Source: Clostridiales bacterium
GTDB taxonomy: Bacteria > Bacillota > Clostridia > Saccharofermentanales > DTU023
Assembly (NCBI GenBank): GCA_004556925.1
Contig: SFFI01000006.1
Span: forward strand, 62,001 to 126,000
Direction: 5' to 3'
DNA length: 64,000 bases
Below the pieces are notes generated by a model, which was not told the origin of the DNA, made no database searches, and saw nothing but the letters and a program-made list of their open reading frames with translations. Positions within the stretch are counted from its first letter, which is position 1. Each line of letters starts with the position of its first letter. Shown piece by piece: positions 43,738 through 51,572 of this stretch. The translations under genes were made by a program, and so were the position numbers.

Positions 43738-44163
43738 CTAGTTCTTGTCCTCGGCCTTGGTGTCGCAGTAGATGCAGCGGTAAATGCCCTTGTCACGGTC
43801 GGTGAGCTGGAAAATCTGGGGGAGTTCCTGCTCAATGGAGGAGATGCAACGGGGGTTCTTGCATTTCAGGACGCCGACCAGCTTTTCGGGCAGGGCGGGG
43901 TGGAACTTCTTGACCCTTTGACCATCCCGGATGACATTCACGGTGATGTGGGGGTCAATATAGCCCAGGAGGTCGTAGTCTAGGTCAATGATTTCATTGA
44001 TTTTGAGGATATCCTTGCGGCCGCGTTTTTCGGATTCCGCATTCTTAATAATGGCCACCTGGCAATCCAGTTGGTCCAGGTCCAGGTAATCATAAATTTC
44101 CATGGCCTTGCCGGCGGGGATGTGGTCGATAACTAAACCATCATGAATGGAACCAATAATCAT
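43738..44163 (-). CDS. pyrI: Aspartate carbamoyltransferase regulatory chain
   Basis: A 141-residue PyrI. The N-terminal nucleotide-binding domain starts with IHDGLVIDHIPAG, and the C-terminal zinc domain has four cysteines in CKNPRC and CIYC. It binds ATP/CTP (activation and feedback inhibition) and assembles with PyrB trimers. It follows pyrB directly. PyrI is found in Clostridia, Archaea and enterics but not usual in Bacilli, which helps place the organism. Confidence 0.97.
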   Translation of the reverse strand: MIIGSIHDGLVIDHIPAGKAMEIYDYLDLDQLDCQVAIIKNAESEKRGRKDILKINEIIDLDYDLLGYIDPHITVNVIRDGQRVKKFHPALPEKLVGVLKCKNPRCISSIEQELPQIFQLTDRDKGIYRCIYCDTKAEDKN

Positions 44164-45078
44164 TTAGACCTCCAATAGTTTCATGATCAGGGCCATACGG
44201 ATAAATTTACCGTTTTTGACCTGGCGGAAGTAAGCGGCGCGGGGATCCTTATCGACCTCCGTGGAAATTTCATTGACCCGGGGCAGGGGATGGAGGATAG
44301 AGAGGTCAGGCTTGGCGACTTTTAGTTTGTCGGGGGTCAGGATGTAGTAGTCCTTGAGCCGAATGTAGTCTGCTTCGTTGAAGAAACGTTCGCGCTGGAC
44401 CCGGGTCATATAAAGGATATCCAGGTCGGCGATGGCTTCTTCAATGCTGGTGACCTCTTGGTAGGGGATGCCCTGTTTTTCCAGGACCTCTACCCGGATA
44501 GGTTCGGGGATGCGGAGTTCAGGAGGAGAAATGAGGACAAAGCGGACGTTTTGATATCGGCTCATGGCGGAGATAAGGGAGTGGACAGTGCGGCCAAATT
44601 TTAAGTCGCCACAGCAGCCAATGACCAGGTTGTCCAGTCGGCCTCTTTCCCGGGAGATGGTCAGGAGGTCAGTCAAGGTTTGGGTGGGGTGGTGGTGGCC
44701 GCCGTCGCCGGCGTTAATGACGGGGATGTTGACGGCTTGGGAGGCTACAAAGGGGGCGCCTTCCTTGGGGTGGCGCATAGCGATGATATCGGCGAAGCAC
44801 TCCACGGTGCGGGCTGTATCTGCTACGGATTCTCCCTTGGCCGCTGAGCTGGAACTAGCCTCGGAAAAGCCGATGACCGTGCCGCCCAAGTCCCACATGG
44901 CGGACTCAAAGCTCAGCCTGGTCCGGGTAGAGGGCTCATAAAAAAGCGTTGCTAGCTTCTTGTGCAGGCAACGCTCTTGGTAGGCTTGGGGTCGGGCAAT
45001 AATATCATTGGCGACATCGATCAGGTGATCAATTTCCGCCGTGGAGAGGTCTTGGATTTGAATTAAGTCTTTTTTCAT
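44164..45078 (-). CDS. pyrB: Aspartate carbamoyltransferase catalytic chain
   Basis: A 304-residue PyrB, catalysing carbamoyl phosphate plus L-aspartate to carbamoyl aspartate in pyrimidine synthesis. Carbamoyl-phosphate binding STRTRLSFE (~residue 53), the catalytic-loop segment SSSSAAKGES (the 80s loop), MRHPKEG and HPLPRV near the C-terminus are all present. AGGAGG lies before the ATG. Its stop is adjacent to the pyrI start. The ~395-bp leader is unusually long and filled partly by 13/26-bp repeats; I did not find a PyrR-type attenuator. Confidence 0.97.
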   Translation of the reverse strand: MKKDLIQIQDLSTAEIDHLIDVANDIIARPQAYQERCLHKKLATLFYEPSTRTRLSFESAMWDLGGTVIGFSEASSSSAAKGESVADTARTVECFADIIAMRHPKEGAPFVASQAVNIPVINAGDGGHHHPTQTLTDLLTISRERGRLDNLVIGCCGDLKFGRTVHSLISAMSRYQNVRFVLISPPELRIPEPIRVEVLEKQGIPYQEVTSIEEAIADLDILYMTRVQRERFFNEADYIRLKDYYILTPDKLKVAKPDLSILHPLPRVNEISTEVDKDPRAAYFRQVKNGKFIRMALIMKLLEV

Positions 45079-45111
45079 ACTACCTCCTCTGCGTACAAAC
45101 TCTGCGTACTA

Positions 45112-45270
45112 ATGCTCTTGCAAAATGCCAAGGCGCGATGCTCTTGCACGATGCTCTTGCAAAATGCCAAGGCGCGATACTCTTGTAAACATGCCTGGGC
45201 ACAATGCTCTTGCACGATGCTGTTGCAAAATGCCAAGGCGCAATGCTCTTGCAAAAATGCCTAAATTGCT
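45112..45270. repeat. 13/26-bp tandem repeats in the pyrB leader
   Basis: Units beginning ATGCTCTTGCA start at 45112, 45138, 45151, 45177, 45204, 45217 and 45243, alternating 26- and 13-bp steps. The long form adds AAATGCCAAGGCGCG. The remaining leader to 45474 shows only an AT-rich stretch with short CCAGATC repeats. Confidence 0.9.
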
Positions 45271-45474
45271 AGTTACTTTAGCAGGGGGTAGAAGTCTTGT
45301 AAAGGCCGACGGGTGTAGAATTTTGCCCCCTGATCTTGCAAATTTTAGCCAGGCTGGAGAATTTTTCCTTTACCCTTCCGCAGGGTCAAGTGGTAAAATA
45401 ATCTGGATCTGGTATTTCCAGATCGTCTCCAGATCGTTTTCCACTTATTCCCATATATCAAGATGAATGACTGA

Positions 45475-46734
45475 TCAGTTGAAGTTATCTTCAGTTGGCG
45501 GCGTACGCTTGAAGCTGTCTTCAGTTGGTGGTTTACGCTTGCCTTCCACCTTTTGCCGGGCTTCCAACTCTGCGGCAGTCTCTACCAACCTGTGGCCAAA
45601 TTTTTCGCTGATATCAGACAAGGCATTTTGAAGCTTGGCTTGCTTGGCGGCTTGGGCCTGGCTACTGGCGGATAAATCTGCCAGGCTCAATTGCTGGTAG
45701 GCCTGGTCGGTAAAGTTACTGGCAGCCAAACCGATGAGCCGGATGGGCTGGACGAGGCTGACTTGCTGGAAGAGTGCCTGACCAGTCGCGAAGAGGTCCG
45801 AGGCCTGGTTGGTGGGGGGAATGGTTTTGGACCGGGTGACGGCCTGCATGTTGGCCCAGGTGATTTTTAGGGTGACCGTGCGGGCTAAAAGGCCTGCGGC
45901 TGTTAGCTCTTGAGAGAGGTCACGGGCGTAGAGGCGGACCAGGGAGAGGAGTAAGTCTCGGTCGCGGCTGTCTTCTTGGAGGGTGCGCTCTTTGCCGAGG
46001 GACTTGGCCTCCGATTCAAAGTAGGGGACCACCTGGCGGAGGTCTTGGCCCCGGGCCAGGTCCAGCATTTCCTGGCCCCGGTCTTTGAAGTGCAGCTTCA
46101 CCAGACCGGCCTGGGCCAGGAGGTCACGGACCGTGAAAATCCCCAGCTGGCCCAGTTGTTCAGTGGTTACCCGGCCTACCCCGTACAAAATAGACACAGG
46201 TCGGTCTATGACTAGGTCCAGCCAGGCTTGGGCGTCCTGGATGACAAAGAGCCCATCGGGTTTTTTCTCTTCCGAAGCGACCTTGGCCGCCGCCTTGGAG
46301 TAGGCGAGGCCTAAAGAGCAGGTGAGCCCTAGGGCCTTTTGAGTCCGGTCCTTAATCTCCCGGGCCAGTTCTACCGCTTGGTCCCAGGTCAGGGCCAGGT
46401 CAGTCAGGTCCAGGTAAGCTTCGTCTAGAGAGAGGAATTCTACCCTGTCGGTGTAAGAGCACCAGATCTTGTGGAGGTCTTGGGAAACCGCATGATAGCG
46501 GTCTATGCGGGGTTTAACATAAATAGCTTGGGGGCAGCGCCGGTAGGCCTCGGCAATGGGCATGGCCGACCGGACCCCAAATTTCCGGGCTTCGTAGGAG
46601 GCAGTGGAAACTACGCCCCGCTGGCCTGGCAGGGCACCCACTACCAGAGGTTGGCCGCGGTAGGCAGGGTTGTCCCGTGCCTCGACCGAGGCGAAAAAGG
46701 CGTCCATATCAACATGCAGGATCATCTGGCTCAT
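45475..46734 (-). CDS. dinB: DNA polymerase IV
   Basis: A 419-residue Y-family translesion polymerase. The catalytic acidic residues sit in HVDMDAFFASVE (~residue 9) and SLDEAYLDLT (~102), with the YxxR region VKPRIDRY between. The fingers, thumb and little-finger order is standard, and the tail ends with a 30-bp duplication encoding two copies of PPTEDxF. No ribosome-binding site is visible before ATGAGC; instead a TATAAT lies 8-13 bases upstream, suggesting a leaderless mRNA. A 21-bp palindrome overlaps that box. No classical Firmicutes LexA box was seen. Confidence 0.96.
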   Translation of the reverse strand: MSQMILHVDMDAFFASVEARDNPAYRGQPLVVGALPGQRGVVSTASYEARKFGVRSAMPIAEAYRRCPQAIYVKPRIDRYHAVSQDLHKIWCSYTDRVEFLSLDEAYLDLTDLALTWDQAVELAREIKDRTQKALGLTCSLGLAYSKAAAKVASEEKKPDGLFVIQDAQAWLDLVIDRPVSILYGVGRVTTEQLGQLGIFTVRDLLAQAGLVKLHFKDRGQEMLDLARGQDLRQVVPYFESEAKSLGKERTLQEDSRDRDLLLSLVRLYARDLSQELTAAGLLARTVTLKITWANMQAVTRSKTIPPTNQASDLFATGQALFQQVSLVQPIRLIGLAASNFTDQAYQQLSLADLSASSQAQAAKQAKLQNALSDISEKFGHRLVETAAELEARQKVEGKRKPPTEDSFKRTPPTEDNFN

Positions 46735-46741
46735 CTTTTAT

Positions 46742-46764
46742 ATTATATAGAAATTTCCTATATA
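46742..46764 (-). promoter_or_regulatory. dinB promoter region with overlapping palindrome
   Basis: TATAAT on the minus strand (46747-46742) is followed by the ATG 7 bases later. TATATAG, seven bases and CTATATA (46744-46764) form an inverted repeat over the -10 box, a likely operator position. The -35 box is not convincing. Confidence 0.5.
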
Positions 46765-46794
46765 TCATTCTATGGATGTACTCTCGATGAGGGA

Positions 46795-46870
46795 GATATC
46801 TATGAACACGATCTCTATTTTAAGGACGAGATTTCTATGCACGATATCTCTATTTAGGGACGATATCTCC
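46795..46870. repeat. 33-34-bp direct repeats between dinB and the SDR gene
   Basis: GATATC-TATGAACACGATCTCT and related units begin at 46795, 46828 and 46862. They share GATATCTC and TATGCACG elements. No gene is apparent. Confidence 0.7.
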
Positions 46871-47081
46871 AACTTGCTCATTTTTCTTACAAGTTTGCAG
46901 CTTTTGTACGCCGAATTCTTCCAAAAGTCAGGTTTTCCCACTTTTTCCCTGCAAAATGGCCCTAAAAGGCCGGATTTTATACAATTATACATCTTAGCGT
47001 TGGGGCTTATACATTCAGACGCAGAAAAAGCGGTCAGGGAGGTACATTATCTGCAAACTTGTAAGAAAATCCGGAAAGTTG
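46870..47081. mobile_element. Possible 212-bp MITE-like element with 31-bp terminal inverted repeats
   Basis: The left end 46870-46900 and the right end 47051-47081 are inverted copies matching at 26 of 31 bases; the innermost 19 bases (starting CTGCAAACTTGTAAG on the right) are perfect. The 150-bp interior has no gene. A target-site duplication is not clear, so it could instead be a large hairpin of another kind. Confidence 0.45.
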
Positions 47082-47147
47082 AAAGTAGAAATGATATTTC
47101 TAATGCATTCACAGGGGTGTTAGGCCGGCCCAGAAAATCGCAAATAT

Positions 47148-47430
47148 GGTGGAATGTTGTATTTGCCCATTTCACAGGGCTTGGGGCCGGCTCATAAAGT
47201 CACAAATGTGGTGGAATATTGTATTTGTCCATTTCACAAGCCTTAGGGCGGGGGCAAAAGCCCGAAAAATATGGTGAAATGTGCTATTGGCTCAATTCAC
47301 AATATTTATGCCCAGACCAGATAAGGAAATTATATGGTGAAATAGCATATTGAGTTATTTCACATGAATTCTGCTAGGACCGGATAAGGCCAATTTATGG
47401 TGGAATGTCATAATACTTTATTTCACATGA
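47148..47430. repeat. Periodic inverted-repeat array C (63-bp period)
   Basis: Five units begin at 47148, 47210, 47273, 47336 and 47399. Each opens with GGTGGAAT or GGTGAAAT and ~21 bp later has ATTTCAC or TTCACA in inverted orientation, then a ~33-bp spacer. The fourth unit has the perfect arms GTGAAATA and TATTTCAC. The stem sequence is unrelated to arrays A and A' but the 63-bp step is the same. It is upstream of the SDR gene and of dinB, which diverge. Confidence 0.9.
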
Positions 47431-47581
47431 ATTTCGGCCAAATAATTAAGGGCGGAAGGCATGTGAAAAATGACTTCTTCGATTTCCACAGCTAATTGGC
47501 TGATATCTAAGCATAGAAGTACCTGGGAAAGCTGACTTCTACGCTTTTCACAAGAACTCATGATGCCTGGCCTGCCGGAAA

Positions 47582-47620
47582 AAGGTTGGCAAAGTACTGA
47601 TTTGGCGGATTTGCCAACCA
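47582..47620. repeat. Single GGTTGGCAAA inverted-repeat unit
   Basis: AGGTTGGCAAA and TTTGCCAACC enclose ~16 bases. It is the same unit as at 57.1-57.4 kb, and even the following AAAATTCCC is shared with units there. It lies ~106 bp upstream of the SDR gene. Confidence 0.85.
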
Positions 47621-47726
47621 AAATTCCCCCACCCACGACCCTATGACCTCCCTAGGTCAGATTATTTGCTAAGATAAGCTGAGTGATGCGCGTTAGCCAA
47701 TGTGTTAGCCTGAGGAGGTGTGATGG

Positions 47727-48485
47727 ATGCAGACGTCTAGTATGAGAGAAGAGAGAAGAGTGCTCCTCACCGGGGCCTCCGGGGGGATTGGGATGGCTAC
47801 AGCCCGGGTCTTGGCCCGAGAGGGCTACAACCTGATCCTGCATTATTTTGAATCGGGTGACAGCCTGGCGCAAGAGGCGGAGAGCCTGCAGGAGACCTAT
47901 GGCATCTATGTCGACACGGTCCAGGCTGATTTTCGCCAGCCCCAGGACCTGATCCGCCTGGTCGAGGAAGTCAACCGCAAGCGCTATGAGCTGGACGGCT
48001 TGATCCATACGGCCGGCATCTCAGAGTGGGGTTTGTTGACCGACCTCAGCCCCGACCAGTGGCAGGACCTCATGAGCATTAACCTCGATGCGGTCTATTT
48101 ATTAGATCAAGCGATTTTACCTTATATGGTCCAGCGCAAGCGGGGGACTATTCTCCATGTCGCTTCTATTTGGGGCCTGCGGGGGGCTTCCTGCGAGGCC
48201 GCCTATGCCGCTTCTAAGGCGGCTGTGGTTAGCCTCACTCAGTCCTTGGCCCGGGAATACGGGCCCTCGGGCATCCGGGTCAATGCAGTGGCCCCAGGGG
48301 TTATCCAGACAGAAATGCTGGCCCGTTTTAGCGAGGAGGATTTGCGCGACCTAGCTGCCCAGACCCCCCTCTACCGGCTCGGCCAGCCGGAAGAAGTTGC
48401 GGAAGCCATTGCTTTCCTCATTTCAGACAAGGCCTCCTTTATTACGGGCCAAACCCTGGTAGTGGATGGGGGCTTTATTGCCTAG
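47727..48485 (+). CDS. Short-chain dehydrogenase/reductase, FabG-like
   Basis: A 252-residue SDR. The NAD(P)-binding GASGGIGMA is near residue 16, the structural NAG-equivalent reads HTAGIS, the catalytic Ser is in VASIWG and the YxxxK is in YAASKAAV. The C-terminus GQTLVVDGGF is typical of FabG/3-oxoacyl-ACP reductase-like enzymes. Substrate unknown; YmfI-like FabG homologues are nearest in feel. GAGGAGGTG at 47712-47720 supports the ATG at 47727. It is not in a fatty-acid gene cluster, so a role in fatty-acid synthesis is unsupported. Confidence 0.93.
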   Translation: MQTSSMREERRVLLTGASGGIGMATARVLAREGYNLILHYFESGDSLAQEAESLQETYGIYVDTVQADFRQPQDLIRLVEEVNRKRYELDGLIHTAGISEWGLLTDLSPDQWQDLMSINLDAVYLLDQAILPYMVQRKRGTILHVASIWGLRGASCEAAYAASKAAVVSLTQSLAREYGPSGIRVNAVAPGVIQTEMLARFSEEDLRDLAAQTPLYRLGQPEEVAEAIAFLISDKASFITGQTLVVDGGFIA

Positions 48486-48605
48486 CTGCAGAAGGCCTCT
48501 AGCAGGATTAAAGCAAGCACATGCTTATGATAGAGATAGAGCTAGCACCAGCCTCAGGCAGAAGTCGAGCGAACAAGGGCTGATAAGCGTTGACAAGGGG
48601 AAGCC

Positions 48606-49922
48606 ATGGAGATGAGCAAGGGTGCACAATTTATCCTAGACCGTCTCTGGACCCAGGGCGAAGGCTACTTGGTAGGGGGCTGTGTCCGGGACTTTCTCCT
48701 GGGCCAGCCTTGCCATGACGAAGATATCTGCTCCTCCCTCCTACCAGGTGAAATCCAAAGTCTTTTTGCAGACCTGCCCCAGACGGACCAGGGCCTGAAG
48801 CATGGGACGGTGGGCCTGATCCTGGAGGGCCGGCTTTATGAGGTCACGACCTACCGGGAGGACGGTGCCTATAGCGACCACCGCAGGCCGGACCAGGTGA
48901 CCTTTACCCGGTCGCTCAAAGAAGACCTGGCTCGCCGGGATTTCACGATCAATGCTATGGCCATGGGGCCGGACGGGGAGATCATTGACCCCTTTGGCGG
49001 TCAAGCTGACTTGAAGGCAGGCCTGGTGCGGGCGGTGGGGGATCCCTGGAAACGCTTTGAAGAAGATAGCCTCCGCCTCCTGCGGGCCGTACGTTTTGCC
49101 AACCGCCTAGGCTTCCTCCTGGACCCCCAGACCGAGCAGGCCATCCGCGACCAGGCAGGACTCTTGTCTGCAATTTCTGCAGAACGTATTGCAGAGGAAT
49201 TCCTCAAAATTCTCGACGATGACCCGGAGGGAGTGACCTGGCTCCATGACTTGGGCTTGCTCCCATATGCCTATCCGGAGATTGACCTTTGCTTTAATTG
49301 CCCCCAGGAAACCCCCTACCACCTCTACGATGTTGGCCGCCATTCGGTCCAAGCAGCCAAGGCGGGAGAGGGCCGGGTTTTCCGAGTCGCCGCCCTCCTC
49401 CACGATCTGGGCAAGCCTGCCGCCAAGACTTACGATACCAGCGGCCGGGCGCATTTTTATGACCATGCGAAAATCTCCGCAGATCTCGCTGCCCCCCTGC
49501 TCCGCAAGCTCTTTTTGCCCCGGGAGGACCGCCAGCTGATCCTCGCTCTGATCCGCTGGCATGACATGATCTCCAAACGGCCTGCTAAACTCGCCCGCCT
49601 GGTCCGCGACCTGCCGGACAGCTTCTGGCCCCTCTTCTTTCAACTCAAACGGGCAGACATCGGGGCCCAGTCTGACCTGGACAGGGAGGCCAAACTCCGC
49701 CTGGTGGAGGACCAGGAAGTCATTATTAACCGCCTCTTGGCGGGACCCCACCGGCTACAAGACCTGGCAGTCACAGGCCAGGACCTCCAAGACCTGGGCT
49801 ACCAGGGCCCCGCAATCGGGGAAGCCCTGGCAGAAATCCTCTGCTTTGTCATGGAAAAGCCCTCCCGCAATCAGCGGGACTACCTGCTGGAGAGGGCGGA
49901 GAGACTGAGACCGATCTCTTAA
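48606..49922 (+). CDS. cca: CCA tRNA nucleotidyltransferase with HD domain
   Basis: A 438-residue class II nucleotidyltransferase that adds or repairs the 3' CCA of tRNA. The head motif GGCVRDFLLG (~residue 23) precedes the metal-binding DEDIC (~38), RRDFTINAMA (~118) and the EDSLRLLRAVRF neck (~155). An HD phosphohydrolase domain follows: LLHDLGK (~268) and a later RWHD. Nucleotidyltransferases with an HD domain can have 2',3'-cyclic phosphodiesterase activity. A poly(A) polymerase is the alternative, but the motifs fit CCA-adding enzymes. AAGGGGA precedes the ATG. Confidence 0.92.
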   Translation: MEMSKGAQFILDRLWTQGEGYLVGGCVRDFLLGQPCHDEDICSSLLPGEIQSLFADLPQTDQGLKHGTVGLILEGRLYEVTTYREDGAYSDHRRPDQVTFTRSLKEDLARRDFTINAMAMGPDGEIIDPFGGQADLKAGLVRAVGDPWKRFEEDSLRLLRAVRFANRLGFLLDPQTEQAIRDQAGLLSAISAERIAEEFLKILDDDPEGVTWLHDLGLLPYAYPEIDLCFNCPQETPYHLYDVGRHSVQAAKAGEGRVFRVAALLHDLGKPAAKTYDTSGRAHFYDHAKISADLAAPLLRKLFLPREDRQLILALIRWHDMISKRPAKLARLVRDLPDSFWPLFFQLKRADIGAQSDLDREAKLRLVEDQEVIINRLLAGPHRLQDLAVTGQDLQDLGYQGPAIGEALAEILCFVMEKPSRNQRDYLLERAERLRPIS

Positions 49923-50032
49923 AAGCCTGGCTAATCTTGGTGAAAATACAATTAATCATGGTAGGGATTATTTGATAAACTAAAAGGACAAAATGCACCA
50001 AAAAATAAATTTACTTATCTAAGAGGGAACAC

Positions 50033-51331
50033 ATGGAAAAAACAACATATGAGGACTGTATTAGGCTTTTACAGCATGAGCTGATTCCTGCCCTGGGCTG
50101 TACGGAGCCGATTGCCCTGGCCTATTGCGCGGCCAAGGCTCGGCAGGTCTTAGGACGAGAACTGGCAGATTTCGAGGCGATCGATATCTACTGCAGTGGG
50201 AATATTATTAAAAATGTTAAGGGTGTCACCGTACCGCGGTCTGGCGGCTTGCGGGGGATCGAAATTGCGGCGGCTATGGGCATCACGGGTGGAGACCCGG
50301 ACCGTGGCCTGGAAGTCCTGGAGGACATCACGCCGGACCAGGTCCAGCAGGCGGTGGCCCTCAAAGAGAGCGGCCTTATGCAGCTCCATATCGTGGAGGG
50401 GGAGGAAAACCTCTATATCCGGACGGAAATCAAGGCTGGTCAGGACCAGGTTGCTGTCACCATTGAAAAAGAGCACACCCATATCAGCCGTATTGTAAAA
50501 AATGGTCAGGTGATCCAGGAGCAAGAAGCTAGTCAAACAAAGGCATCTCAGGCTTCTAGCCCTGCAACCGCTCAGGCGCTGACCCTCAAGAAGATTCTAG
50601 AATTTGCCAATACAGTAGACTTCAAGGCCTATCCGGAATTGCTGGAGCTTTTGGACCGGCAAATTAGCTATAACTGGGAGATTGCAGAGGAGGGCCTGGC
50701 CAACCCCTACGGGGCCCAAGTGGGTCGGACTTTCTTGGAGCATACCCAGCATGATCCCATTGCTCGCAAGGCCATTGCCTATGCTAGTGCTGGATCGGAT
50801 GCCCGGATGGGCGGGTGCAATTTGCCCGTCGTGATCAATTCGGGGTCTGGCAACCAAGGGGTAACGGTTTCCCTGCCTGTTATTGTCTATGCCCGCGAAA
50901 TGCAGCTGGACGAGGATAAGTTGCACCGGGCCCTTTTGGTGTCCAATCTTATGGCCATCCATCAGAAGGCCTTTATTGGTAAATTATCCGCCTTCTGCGG
51001 TGTGGTCAGCGCGGCTGCCGGTGCTGGTACGGGTATTTCCTACCTAAAGGGTTTGAACTATGAGCAAATGTCCATGGTGGTTACCAATACCCTGGCTACG
51101 ATCGGAGGGATGGTTTGCGACGGAGCGAAAAGCTCCTGCGCCATGAAAATTGCCCAGGCCCTCAACAATGCTTTCTTGGCAATTGATATGGCTGAAAAGG
51201 GTTTGTGCTTCCAACATGGGGAGGGCCTCGTGGGCGCAGATGTGGAGGCCACTATTCGTAATATTGGCCGGATGGCCAAGGAAGGTATGAAGTCTACGGA
51301 CCTGGAAATCCTCAATATTATGATTGAATAA
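50033..51331 (+). CDS. L-cysteine desulfidase family protein (CyuA/UPF0597)
   Basis: A 432-residue protein of the UPF0597/CyuA family, related to serine dehydratase alpha chains, that breaks L-cysteine to pyruvate, ammonia and sulfide with a 4Fe-4S cluster. Conserved cysteines are seen in ALGCTEPIA (~23), GGCNLPV (~263), CGVVSAAAG and GMVCDGAKSSCAMK (~364-372). A short Ser/Ala/Gln-rich insertion at ~163-183 is non-conserved. GAGGG precedes the ATG. It would supply pyruvate and sulfide from cysteine in an anaerobe. L-serine is a possible alternative substrate. Confidence 0.9.
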   Translation: MEKTTYEDCIRLLQHELIPALGCTEPIALAYCAAKARQVLGRELADFEAIDIYCSGNIIKNVKGVTVPRSGGLRGIEIAAAMGITGGDPDRGLEVLEDITPDQVQQAVALKESGLMQLHIVEGEENLYIRTEIKAGQDQVAVTIEKEHTHISRIVKNGQVIQEQEASQTKASQASSPATAQALTLKKILEFANTVDFKAYPELLELLDRQISYNWEIAEEGLANPYGAQVGRTFLEHTQHDPIARKAIAYASAGSDARMGGCNLPVVINSGSGNQGVTVSLPVIVYAREMQLDEDKLHRALLVSNLMAIHQKAFIGKLSAFCGVVSAAAGAGTGISYLKGLNYEQMSMVVTNTLATIGGMVCDGAKSSCAMKIAQALNNAFLAIDMAEKGLCFQHGEGLVGADVEATIRNIGRMAKEGMKSTDLEILNIMIE

Positions 51332-51366
51332 GTCTATTCCTATTCCAATTTAAATCTGTTGGCGTC

Positions 51367-51395
51367 ACCCACCCTTGGCCACCAGGCCGGGGTGG
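51367..51395 (+). terminator. Hairpin after the cysteine desulfidase gene
   Basis: ACCCACCC-TTGGCC pairs with GGCC-GGGGTGGGT around ACCA, 35 bp after the stop. The T-tract is short (TTTC), so termination strength is uncertain. Confidence 0.6.
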
Positions 51396-51432
51396 GTTTC
51401 GCTGTCAAGGCCTCTGGCCAAGCCCAAGCCTC

Positions 51433-51459
51433 GCCTGCCACTCTGCTATAATGGCAGGC
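51433..51459 (+). promoter_or_regulatory. Extended -10 promoter inside an inverted repeat
   Basis: GCCTGCCA (51433-51440) and TGGCAGGC (51452-51459) are perfect 8-bp arms around TGCTATAAT (51445-51452... -10 box 51447-51452), an extended -10 promoter. No good -35 box is present. The inverted repeat is a likely operator controlling the peptide-transport operon that begins at 51573. Confidence 0.65.
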
Positions 51460-51572
51460 GATGCAAAAGATGTACACAAAGAAGTTAAAGATGCATTCAA
51501 GACTAGAGTGCAAGACTAAATCATATAAGAAGCAGCTTTAACTGCTGACTAGTCTTTAGAAAGAAGTTTGTT

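Noticed and set aside
47051..47197. Plus-strand reading frame over the inverted-repeat region at 46.8-47.2 kb
   Set aside because: It is composed of repeat and inverted-repeat sequence and has no supporting ribosome-binding site or motif.
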